From the NCBI GenBank assembly GCA_024699855.1, contig JAMPIQ010000001.1, positions 16,306,001 through 16,370,000 of the forward strand: a DNA stretch of 64,000 nt. Reading direction: 5' to 3'. This DNA comes from Aphelenchoides besseyi. Its lineage: Eukaryota > Nematoda > Chromadorea > Rhabditida > Aphelenchoididae. The notes beneath the pieces are model-generated. The model searched no databases. It was given only the letters and a program-made list of their open reading frames with translations, and was not told the DNA's origin. The position numbers and the translations under genes are program-made. Shown one piece after another: positions 52,733-62,900 of the stretch; within the stretch, counting starts at the first letter, position 1; every line of letters starts with the position of its first letter.

Positions 52733-54256
52733 GACTGAAAGAGTATGATGAGAGAGTTGAATGCGGGAAAAGGACCAAAAATCTTCGTACTCGGAATCGT
52801 AAAACTACAAACCGGGTTACGAGAAGCCAATTCGAACAATTAAAGAGCACGTGAGAAACCATAGAAATGAATAAGCGTCGTGTTATCACTCAAATTAAAT
52901 TCTGCAAAAACATTTCGAATCGTCGACCGAATTCAACGTTTCCGCTCCGCAACCTCCGATGATGCACGAGACCGTCGGGATTTGTTTTCGAGTGTTAAAA
53001 TCCGAAGAAGCGGAAGAGATTCGGAATTAAATGAATTGCAATTGTTAAGCTGAAGAAGTTGACTTCGCAGTCTGACAGCTTCGCGAGTTTATAAATTTCG
53101 ATTCCGAGAATCCGCCGTCAATTTCTGGTCTTCGAAGCGACCGGTGGAGTCGATTCGAAGCGAACGCGTAAAAAGCGACATAGCAGAAGCCGTTGGCAAC
53201 ATTCGAAATTGAGTCGACTAGAAGTCTCTACTTGACCTTTGCAGTTCCTTTTGTCCGATTGCTTCATTGCGCCCAATTCGATTACCTACGATGGGATTCG
53301 ATTGTACACGAAAAGGTCAACGGATTTGCGTCAACTGCTCGGAAGATTTCGAGGTCTTAACAACATTAAACGTCGAGAAACTTTGTCCGAAAAGGCAAAT
53401 AATTAAGAACATCGAAATTTCTTTGGACACGAAAAAGACGGACAGGAACGTGAAATTGAATTTGCCGTTGGACAGCCGCCTGGAAGGTTGACGTCTTCTG
53501 CGCAACATCATGAACTCCGCAGACGAACACAAGAAGTTCCATAAACTACACGGTCGTCACCATTTTCCCACGCTTTAAATCTTCTTTCTCTTCATCGACC
53601 AGTTCGCGACGGGGCATCAAATCGACTCGAGAACTCAACAATGACAAATCCGTGATTCGAAACTTACGCCTACGAACACTCTCACGACGATCGAATGTCG
53701 CGCGAACCTCGACATCAGATACACGGATTTGATGTCAATTAAATTCTGAGCCAAAGTTTCCAAATCAAAAGCTTCGAAACGCTAATGCAACTCTCCGACA
53801 AACAAATTAACTGTTTGTGATTTCTGAATACTGGAAGTTTATTTTTGACACTCCAAATTGAAACGACTGGCGAAGAAGAAACGGAAGTGCCGATTCGAAA
53901 CTCCCCAACTGGTAGTGCCAATTTGGACGGCAATTGTTCCGAAGCCTATGAATTCAATGGGAACATTCATCGGAGCAATTTCTACGGAAATTCGATTTTG
54001 TTTACCGTTGGGTGATGTTTCTGTAATTAACTTCTTGACAGAAGCCCGAATTGTTCGTCTGATAGTCAGCACCTGCGGTCTCCCAAAAACGGAAGAGTGA
54101 CACCCGACTGGATGACTGGTGTGTCTCCGCGCTTGTTTCTCGCTTCGCGCGTCGCAGTCAACGGCGTTTTTGGTCAAGAATTTTTTGGCTTTCAACTGCG
54201 AATCTTGGTGAGTTCAATTCGAGTTTTGTTTCAATCTTCTCTTCAGAAGCTCTCAC
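52733..54256. other. Unresolved region with coding-like pieces on both strands
   Basis: No gene could be assembled. Protein-like open segments occur on plus (from an ATG at 53291, DCTRKGQRICVNCSEDFE; around 53850-54010, ETTGEEETEVPIRNSPTG) and on minus (around 53560-53720, DEEKEDLKRGKMVTTV; around 53850-54030, NVPIEFIGFGTIAVQIGTTS). They overlap and cannot all be real; no join with consensus splice sites restores one frame. It may hold an unrecognised or decayed gene. The plus-strand end (to about 54210) is an upstream non-coding exon of the coiled-coil gene, joined by a GTGAGTTC donor. Confidence 0.35.
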
Positions 54257-54625
54257 ATGGATCGTCGTTCTTGTGGTCAGGAGGTTCGTGGTGGCGGCGA
54301 AGACGAGAGTTTACGCGAAGTACTCGAACAAATCGTCGAATCACTCGCCGAACAGTCTTGGCTACAAAATGATGTTTCGCAACTGAGAGAGCGAATCGAA
54401 ACGCTGCGATCCGAAGGCGACAGACGACGAAAATACGCGGAGAAAGTGAGAAACGAGATTGCGGCCGTGAAGGCCGAACAGGACGAACTTAGACGTCAGA
54501 TTGCCGCGCACAAAGCGAAGAAAGAAGCCGTGGATCGGGAGATTGCAAACTTGGAAGCGGAGCTTCAGAAGGAAACAAAAAGCGATGAGTCGAAAGACGA
54601 GCAGAAGAAAACAGACGGTAAATGA
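54257..54625 (+). CDS. Small coiled-coil protein (122 residues), family unknown
   Basis: A single coding exon preceded by a CTTCTCTTCAG acceptor 10 nt upstream of the ATG. After a short Gly/Arg-rich start (MDRRSCGQEVRGGG), the protein is one long predicted coiled coil from about residue 18 to 110, dense in Glu, Lys, Arg and Gln (SQLRERIETLRSEGDRRRKY). It ends in an acidic/basic tail (KSDESKDEQKKTDGK). AATAAA at 54666 supports expression. Coiled coils are too degenerate to assign without a search; candidates include small subunits of cytoskeletal or kinetochore complexes. Confidence 0.7.
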   Translation: MDRRSCGQEVRGGGEDESLREVLEQIVESLAEQSWLQNDVSQLRERIETLRSEGDRRRKYAEKVRNEIAAVKAEQDELRRQIAAHKAKKEAVDREIANLEAELQKETKSDESKDEQKKTDGK

Positions 54626-55817
54626 GAGTCTTTCTGTCTTCTTTTTGTACATTCTTTTGTAGCAAAATAAACGTATAAAAGACGGGAGTTGTTTTGAGAG
54701 TTGACGAATGAACTTGTTTCCGGAAATTGTCACTCAACGGCTTCTCGTGGTGATCAAAAACCGTGGAGTCTTCGTCACTGAAAGATATTTTTTGTTCAGA
54801 GAAAACGACCCAAATTCACTCCAAGATTTATTGCAAGACGAGTCACGTTGACTGTTGGGTTTGCGGATTTCCGAAAAGCAGACCGTGGACCCACTAATTT
54901 GATTCAGGAAGAACACAACCGAAAAACAAAGGGAAATGCGTAATTTGAAAAGAAAATTGCCAGAAGACCGTATGCGTTTTGCAGACGTTTAATGAACACA
55001 AACCCTACGGTTTTTGTGATCTCCGGAGAATTCGAGCCAAGCAATCGAATGGTCGTTTGGAGTGGAGGTTAATTGAGTGTTGGAGACCCTTAAACTCTGT
55101 AACCGAGCTTAAGGTGAACATCAGAGGGATCAAACAAATCGCTCAAACTCCCGCAATTTTCGTATTGACGTACACGACCGTTAACTAACCACTTTCTTTC
55201 GAACAATTTAGAAAACAAACGGGAGCCGCTGAGAACGGTCTTTTTTACGTCAACCTCGAGAGTTCATTTCGTTGATGAGTCGCCCCTGCTTCACGGCCTA
55301 ATTTGTATCGACAATTGGCAATTCGGTCGCGCATCCCAAAATGTCAAATGCCATCGGACATTGAAATTCAGAATCCCGTTAATTGGATGTTCAGATTCCG
55401 GTTCGTGAGAGTGACGTCTAATGGCGGCCCCAAATCCGATGGGAACAATCGTTCTCCTAATCGAATTAAACTTGTGTGCAGATGTACGATAGTCACGTAG
55501 AAACAGCCCACTGATTATACCAACAAAAGAAGCCGAGTGGTTAATTTCGAGTCACGAACTGACGGAACCCGTTTGCCCTTTCGCGTCTCCGGTCATCAAC
55601 GGTGAAGGACGAACAAATTTCGGTGTCCAAAACGAACGTTTTTTGGTCTTGATGATGAGTTAAAAACTACTTTATTGAACGAAAAAAGCTCATCATCTAT
55701 AAAAAACGTTAATGTACAAAACTCTGAAAGAAGATTCGAATTTGTGGCGAGAAACCGTACGATTTCTGAGCAAAAAATGGATGAGCTGCGGAAAAGAAAG
55801 AGTTGTTGTTCGGTGTC
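54626..55817. other. Intergenic, nothing recognised
   Basis: Spacer between the coiled-coil gene and the second globin. Only short frames without splice context are seen. The right side carries the globin 3' UTR (minus AATAAA at 55671-55676). Confidence 0.5.
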
Positions 55818-56331
55818 TTAGAACCACTTCCATGATTTCATGTCATCGTACGCTTTTTTCAACAGTTCCTCCCAGTTCTTCTTCTGTTCGGCCGACACTC
55901 CACCGGCGTTCTTTTCCATAGCCGCGAGAAAGGCATCGGTTACCTTCTGAAAATGCTTTCAAGATTAGTCGTCGTGGTTAAAGACGAACGTTGAATGATT
56001 CCAATGGCACTCCAACATCAGAGTAGTGCTCTTTGAAGTTCGAAAGAGCAGATCGCCATTTGCGATCGTTTTCGAGCGATTCGGGAAGCTTGAAAAAGTA
56101 CTGCATCTCGGACATTCCATACATCACAAACTTCTGCGAGTGTCCCAACGAATCGGGATCAATACCATCAGCATCGTAGGGCTCAGCCAATTCGGGATGC
56201 TTGGTGAAAAGTCTAGAAATGGATTCGCATCGATTACTCTGTTGAACTTACTGCTTATGGAATTCGGTAGCCGTGCTTTTGTCCAATTTGTATTGACCGG
56301 CGTGTTTTTTCAACAAATCGGCGTTCACCAT
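55818..56331 (-). CDS. Cytoplasmic nematode globin (myoglobin-like)
   Basis: Small haem globin of 143 residues in three exons; lengths sum to a whole number of codons. Blocks: MVNADLLKKHAGQYKLDK, TATEFHKQLFTKHPELAEPY, SQKFVMYGMSEMQYFF, NFKEHYSDVGVPLESF and SAEQKKNWEELLKKAY. This is the pattern of nematode body-wall and trichosyringid/mermithid cytoplasmic globins. Alignment by eye to trichostrongylid globin (KQGQ) puts Tyr at the distal E7 position instead of Gln or His, while the proximal F8 His (KEH) is kept. The start is the first ATG after a CATTTCATTTCAG acceptor. Unlike the other globin there is no N-terminal extension or signal peptide. Confidence 0.85.
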
Positions 56332-56740
56332 TTCGAACTTTGACTCTGAAATGAAATGGTTAGAGACTTTGTGGCGGAAGACGATTCACGTCTTCGAATC
56401 TCTTAAATTCGTGAACTTTGCCCTCCATCCACATCTGATGAAAGGAAGAAAACTTAAACCAACGGGTGTTTACCGTTGTCGCGGTTTCGAATGTCATTTG
56501 TGCGCAACAATTTGCGAGTGAAAGTTCGAACAGAAAAGATCTTAGCAGTCAAACTTTGCTGCCATCATTCTTGTTCTTCATGCAATCAAAGCGAATTTAA
56601 CCATCTGGCCAAAGAGAAACAATGAAAACCTATGCAGTCATTTCGGAACAATATTTCTCTTTTTAACAGCACGACCTTCGATCCAAAACGAATACCCACG
56701 TGTTGTTGTGCCGAAGTCACGCCCTTGAAAGCGCGTTCGA
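56332..56740. other. Upstream region of the cytoplasmic globin
   Basis: On minus, a frame at about 56586-56825 is protein-like (GHEEVGQLAQTKFLENVVIE...). It overlaps, one base out of register, the end of the candidate gene at 56741, so one of the two frames is misassembled. Possible non-coding 5' exons of the globin lie near 56400-56500. Confidence 0.35.
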
Positions 56741-57336
56741 TCACAACATTTTCCAGAAATTTCGTTTGTGCCAATTGGCCAACTTCTTCGTGTCCACAGC
56801 GAACAACGTGCCGCCGACGTGACAAACATTTTTTCTTGTTTTTGAGTGCACAATCGTCACCACCATGTGGTCTTCAAGATGGAACTCTGATCCATCTGTT
56901 AACTTGAAAACCGTCAGAAGCCAACAGAGAAATCGCTTGCGCAAAGTTGATGAGGTTGCAAAGATAAACCGAAAGATATCGATCATGTTAACAGGATCAT
57001 AAGACCAATGGTCCCGAGTAACAGACGTTGCATTTTTTTGCGTTTGGACGCGTGAAATCACCGAACAGTTGTCTTCTTTTTGTTTATCTGCACTCAAATT
57101 GGTTGAAAATAATTGCAGTTCAAACGATCACTCTCAACGATATACGTTCGGATTTCCGAGAAATCCGAAGCTACTCGACTTTCACCACAAAAGAAACGAA
57201 ATTCCGGCTTGCAAAACAAAATTCAAAGTTCAAATCCCAATCTTTGCGTTCAGCCATAAAGCACGTCGCCGCCTAACGACTACACGTTACAACCCGTAAG
57301 TTGTTTTGCAACTACGGAAACGTCATCGGATGTCAT
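56741..57336 (-). CDS. Candidate second gene of the SHQ1 operon, family unknown
   Basis: The first ATG after the acceptor described at 57432 opens MTSDDVSVVAKQLT. A GT donor and an acceptor GAGTGCAG (57088) join it in phase to DKQKEDNCSVISRVQTQKN...DHWSYDPVNMIDIF...LEDHMVVTIVHSKTRK, ending at TGA. The intron would be 206 nt, unusual for this window. The 3' half competes with another open frame. No family recognised. The operon-like position is the main support for a real gene; the exon model is tentative. Confidence 0.35.
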
Positions 57337-57431
57337 TTTCGACCTCGAATGTCCGATGAAGTTCTCAACTTGACTACAGTTCAAGGTCTTGGACAGCTGT
57401 TCTTGAACTCCAGAAACCCGTTTGTTTGTAC

Positions 57432-57444
57432 CTGAAAACACCCA
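57432..57444 (-). promoter_or_regulatory. Splice acceptor 35 nt after the SHQ1 poly(A) signal
   Basis: Read on the minus strand, SHQ1's AATAAA (57472-57467) is followed about 35 nt later by GTTGGGTGTTTTCAG. The downstream exon has no coding continuity with SHQ1. The order stop, poly(A) signal, acceptor, next ATG is the nematode operon arrangement, so this is a likely trans-splice site. Confidence 0.5.
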
Positions 57445-57504
57445 ACTATGAGCATAGGTTAGCAATTTTATTATCAAACTTAACAACAACAATGGGAAAC
57501 AAAG

Positions 57505-58913
57505 TTAATCATCGGAATCGTATTCACCGTTCTCAATCGCCAATTTCAACATTCGACCTTCGGTTTCAATGTACTCCAAGTCCAAACCATCAATGTCCGA
57601 ATGTTTCAAGTTCTTGACCAACACTCCAACTTCTTCCGACAATTCATCGAGTACATGATCGTCCACAGATTGAATCCAAATGCAATAGTCATCAATAAAC
57701 AACTGGTTGTAGATATAAACAAAATCGAAAGACGAGTTGTTGAATCGGGAGCGTAAGTGAAGGAAGCAGTGAAGAATTGAACATCGACCTAAAAAGCCAC
57801 AAGTTTTAGGTTTCTGCACAACTGAGTAACCTCTTTGTAAGATTGCAACAACATCCTGAGTTGCCAACTTTGCCAAATCAAAATTCCGATAGAGCGAACA
57901 ACATAACGATCGTCGAATAGCCGCAACAATCGATTCTTTAGCTGTGGAATAGCGAACCAGAGAACTCAATGTCGGAGCCAATCGTCCAATTTGCTGATCC
58001 GAACAAACGTTGTGCTCCAAGTCGGTAATCCGCAAATCAAAAACCATCGCAAAAAGAATGTCAATCATCGAGTAAGAGATCTGTTTGGTTTCCTTCGCAG
58101 TGAATTTGCCGAGTTTCGTGATTCGAAGATCTTTCAATTGTAAACGATCGTTGTCATTAAGATCAAAATGTTTGGGATCAATTTTCAGCTTCAACGCTTC
58201 TTCGAGTTCCGGCGGTTTATCAAACAAATCGGCTCTAAACACCAATGAAAACAGGAAAAAGAATCGAACCTACAAGTAATGTTCAGATGAAAAAGAATCG
58301 CCGTCTTTGCCTTCCAGCTCTTGAATTCGGTCGTCGATTTTCGTTCCCGTTTGAGTCAAATCGAAAATTTCGTTTAGTTCCTCGCCGAACTTCTCCAAAA
58401 CTCCACAACGTTGCCAACCAAAACCGTAACCGAATTCCTTCAGCTTCTCATCCGTGAGTTCTTCTTCTTCCGGAATCTTCTGTTCGGCCAAAATCTCGGT
58501 TTCATCTGAAGACCAACAAGCTCAAAACAAGTCTCTTCGAACTCACCAATCTCTTCAACCAACTTCCCCGCTGCCGGTCTTTGCGGTTTGATCAGTTCGC
58601 TGAGCATGTCCAAATTCGGGAATGTTTCGTCCGTTCTCTGCTTCGGCATTTGAATTGTGAAGGTCCCTGAAAGAAAAGTTGATCAGGAAACAACTTCGAA
58701 CTCACCGTTCTCCGCATCGTATTTGGTCGTATTCCCATCGTCTTGTCGCACTTCGCCGGTCAAATACAATCGCAGAAAGTACGGCGGAGATGAGAAGCAA
58801 AACGTTCGTCCGAAAAACTCGATTTGTGTGTCCCGAATGTTGGCGTTCGGCGCTCGAATTTCGACGGTGACATTCTCAGCGTCTTGACTCAACTTGAAAA
58901 ACGGCGTGATCAT
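57505..58913 (-). CDS. SHQ1: SHQ1, H/ACA ribonucleoprotein assembly chaperone
   Basis: Chaperone that holds dyskerin/Cbf5 before assembly of H/ACA snoRNPs and telomerase. The N-terminal CS domain begins MITPFFKLSQDAENVTVEIR and includes PPYFLRLYLTGEV. The linker LVEEIG follows, then the helical SHQ1-specific domain: FGYGFGWQRCGVLEKFGEEL, HYLADLFDKPPELEEALK, ISYSMIDILFAMVFDLRITD, LAPTLSSLVRYSTAKESIVA, RRSLCCSLYRNFDLA, FVYIYNQLFIDDYCIWIQS. The acidic C-terminus ends ENGEYDSDD. About 400 residues, normal for invertebrates. The start matches the human MLTPAFDLSQD. It is divergent from the PDZ gene and probably heads a small operon on its 3' side. Confidence 0.95.
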
Positions 58914-59953
58914 CTTCAACGAAACCTTCGAAAATGGCCATCAGCCAACAGAAACCGTAGAGCGAGCGAAATGATCGACCATCGACTTTTGACTCCAATG
59001 ACTCAGTCAATGTCACGAAGGTTGGAAAGTCCATTGATGTAAACTGAAGTTTCACTGACGAGTAATTGGAAGCACGAACAAACTCTCCGCCGTAATCGGA
59101 GCGGATTTGACGCAAACTGTAAAAAAAATTGACGAGAAACAAAAATCGCCGTCGATGTCCAGTCGACCGTTTTCGTCGATCCGCTTCGCGTTTATGCAAC
59201 ACGATCAACGAAGCGAATCGAAATTCGCAGTCCAATCGATTTCAACGAGCAGTCGAATTTCTTTCGAGTACAAAAACTTTTACGCTGATTCCGTTGAGAG
59301 TCATTAGTCGCCATCAAGACGCGCAGATCGGGTTTTGGCGGTTACGAGCGCGAGAGATGAACGGCGATCTTCTCAAATGGGCTCTCATTACTCGCAATCG
59401 ATTTGTTTGCTAATGCTCGTCAATTACCAATCTCGAAACCCACTGCTTCGGCTGAGTTTCAAGGCCTCTCATCCTTTCCTCGACCGAGGGTACTTTGGGC
59501 CCGAATTTGGGCGGAAGGCTTATCAGCGTCGACGAAGCGTTTTTGCATCTCATCATCAGCCCGCTTGCTTCTCATCATTCCCGTCGCTTATCAATGGCGG
59601 TTTGCGATGATCGTGGATGCGAAAGTTTTTTCAGTTGGAAACTTTTTTGGGGCGGTTTTCGGCTGTTTACTTTCGTTTTATTTACCGCCATGAGCGTGAA
59701 CTTGTCGTCGAAGGAAAACCGCAAACAATAGACGACGTTTTTGTTTCGAGTTACCGAAGCGATTTCGTTTCCTGTAAGCGCCAAAGAAAAACGCGGCCAA
59801 CTCATCGGGAATTTGTAACGCGAAGAAGAAGCCACGTCGTCCTTTTCAATTACCGCAAAAGGCGCAGCCTTCTTCTTCGTCTTCTTTTATCAGACCCGAT
59901 CTCTTCGGCCAACAAAAAATTTGCGTTCTGAATTCGCTTCGTTTAGTTCAAGA
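58914..59953. other. Divergent promoter region between SHQ1 and the PDZ gene
   Basis: About 1 kb of CpG-rich sequence separating two divergent start codons, likely serving both. A minus frame just upstream of SHQ1 (58876-59235) is long and partly protein-like (SSVKLQFTSMDFPTFVTLTE) but overlaps the SHQ1 start in another frame and has no clear splice link. I leave it uncalled. Confidence 0.45.
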
Positions 59954-62900
59954 ATGTCCGCGGAATCGCCACGAATTTGTTTAGTGCGGAAGGCGCACGC
60001 GAATCAGGAGTACGGATTCAATCTGCATGCCGAACGCTCGAACGTTCAGTACGTGGGCGCCGTGGACGCCGGATCGCCGGCCGATGTTGGAGGCTTGAAG
60101 CAGAATGATCGAATCATCGGCATCAACGGTGTGATCATTTTGGGAGAAACGCACAAAGAGGTCGAACTGAAAGAGAAGGTTTTTGGGTCGTTGAATTCGA
60201 GTTTTCAGGTCGTTCAACGCATCAAAACGAATCCAATGGAATGCGAGATGTTGGTGATCAGTCCGGAGGGACTCAAATGGCACGAGAATCACGGAATCGA
60301 GTTGTCGTACAATCTGCCAAACATCGTTCGACAATCGGAGGTGAGTTCCGAGGACTCGAAAGTTCCTTCCACGTTTTGCTTCCCCGTTTTTTAACCCCCA
60401 ACGCCTTAGCTTTAATACTCTGTGCTTGTTTCGTTTAGCCGGCCGTTGAATCGCCGATTTTGTTCGTTTCGATGGCGAAAATTGAATTGAAAACGAACAA
60501 CAACGATCAACTGGTAAGTTTTTTGCAGCTTTTTCTTTTGACCCGGTCGTTTTCGGCGATAATCCAAAAATTGATGTCCGTTCAATCCCCCCTCTTCCCT
60601 TCTTCCTTGTCGCTGTTTGATTATTAGCGCAAAGGGGAACCGGTACTCCTGCAGATGTTTGTCCATGTACTTGAATGCGCGCGCGAACAATCGTAGAAGA
60701 AAATTTTTTTGGAGAAGAACAATCAGTCCGAGTACTCACTCTCGAGGATTTCAATCGACTGATGAGTAATAGACATCGAAGGCCGACTGATTGCGTACTG
60801 ACTGTTTTCCTTCGACGGCGCATAACCGGCCGTCAATTCCACGCTGATGGTCAGACGGCGGTGCGATTTCCGGGATTTTACGTCACGATTTGCGAGATTT
60901 CGCTCCACTCCCGGCGCGGCGCGACAAGTGAGTTTATTGCACGTGCCATTTTATCACTTTTTTCTTGGGTGCTACTTGACTCTTCGAGTTCCATTTCGCG
61001 GGTGTGTTGCGAATTGTTTTCGAATTCACGGTCACAATTTTTGCACATCAATTTCGTGCGCGACCGACCTCAATCGACGTTTTTTGTGTTTTACCGGAAT
61101 TGCACTCTCGCGAATTCGACGGTCGAATTCACACGGCGGCCCCAAACGTCGATTATCACGCAGGAAAAAGAAACGTTTTACGAAAAAAAGAGTTTCTGGC
61201 GTCCACGATTATCATTCGCCTTTTCGACGTCGTCGTTTTCTGTTCTAATCACCTGCGTGTTCTTTCGCGCGTTTCGAACGTCTCGACGACCCAAAAAAAG
61301 GGTTTGAAGTGGAGATTTCGAACTTCATCAAAAGGAAGAACTTGCGTTAATTGGCGTGATCTTAATTGACGCAACGTTTCCAATCGACCTTCTTTTTTGG
61401 TTTATTCAAAAAAAAAGGATTAGAGGCGCTTGAACTTTCCGAGATAACGACGACACGAAGAACAATGGTGGAGCACGTCCTAAATTCGCGGTTCTTCGTC
61501 TTTTCTCTTCCTTCTTTCCTTCTCTTACTTGGCAGTCATCCATCACGAACGGCAAGAAGCAAATCGAACAGAAGAGTGGAAACACTGAAACCCGATTTCG
61601 ACTGCCTAACTTCTTTCGAGTCACTCACCGAATATTAGCCTAAACGAGAAGTCGAATTGATGTCCTGCTCGTCAAACTCATCCGACCAACAAGAGTCCCA
61701 TGAAACAAACCACAGCCATCGTTCCGGCTTCGTAGCTAATTTTCGTGCGCATCTGAAAGAACTGATCAGTGATTACGGTTTCTCTTTCACCTCTGTATCA
61801 CAATACGGACACTTCATGATGATCGGATGGGCATCTGAAATCCAAATTTAGCAATCCAAACGACCTCCCAATTCCACCAAAAAACATCATTTGAGTGCCG
61901 GAGTTCACGATCGTCGGCACTTGATTCGAAGCTGCGAATTGAACGGTTTGTGTTGTTGGAACGGTGGTTTGCATGTTTGCTTGTTGAGTTGACTGTTTAT
62001 CTTCGGCTAATTGATGACCCTCTTTCTCCATTGATTGCGTTGTGTTCTCGGTATTCGACGGCCTTGCGTTCACATCCGCATAAACCGGTGGTGAACGGTT
62101 CATCTGAAGACTGTGAGGTTCTCATTCGTAGTCCATGGAAACTCACTTTTGTTCCCAAAGAACTCGGAGACGACCGTTCCACTCAAAAAAACTCCAAAAA
62201 CGAACATTTTTGCATTTCAAGTGTCCACTTTCTTTCTCATGCCAATCGACGAATTCGATCGATCGAACGACAAGTGGCGTCGAGAAGCGTATTCGAACTC
62301 AGTCGCTCGAAAACGTCGGATTTGTCTCGATTTCATCGCGAGTAATCAGATTGTGTGAGAGATTCGATCATTGGGTTTTGATTTCTTTACGTCTTCGAAT
62401 GTTGTAGTGATTCATGAGTACAAGAGGTTAAACATCTCAAAGTGCTTCCTCAAAAGTTGTTTACATTCCCCGCCAACTCAATGGCCAAACTGATCATTAA
62501 AATTTCAGTCGAAGGAATCAATTTACCTTTTTGAAATTCTCTTGTTCGCCCGACGACCAAAAATCTTCGCGTGCTCGGCGAAAAGCAAAACAAAAACATT
62601 CGGGATGCGAACAGAAGGGTGGAGCCCAAAGGGCACAGAGAGAGTAGAGAGTCGTTGCACATGGTCATTGAACTGTTTACTTTCCATTCGTCTGTGATTT
62701 TTGCTCATAACAATTTTCTCTCAGTTCTTAAAACTATTCCACTAGTTTGCTAGTTTGCTAATCCAAAACTCTAAAAATGTGTCAAATGGACCAACACGGA
62801 GCTTCGATTTCTCCGTCCTCCTCGACCATCTCCAACGACTCGCTCTCGCCGCCATCGCCTCCGAATGGACGTCGTGGATCGACGGCATCGAGCAAATCGC

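Noticed and set aside
59060..59130. Minus-strand QIRSDYGGEF, reminiscent of retroelement integrase (RSDNGGEF)
   Set aside because: Only this short match; no flanking integrase motifs. The DNA there is a short palindrome (CTCCG...CGGAG) that explains the resemblance.
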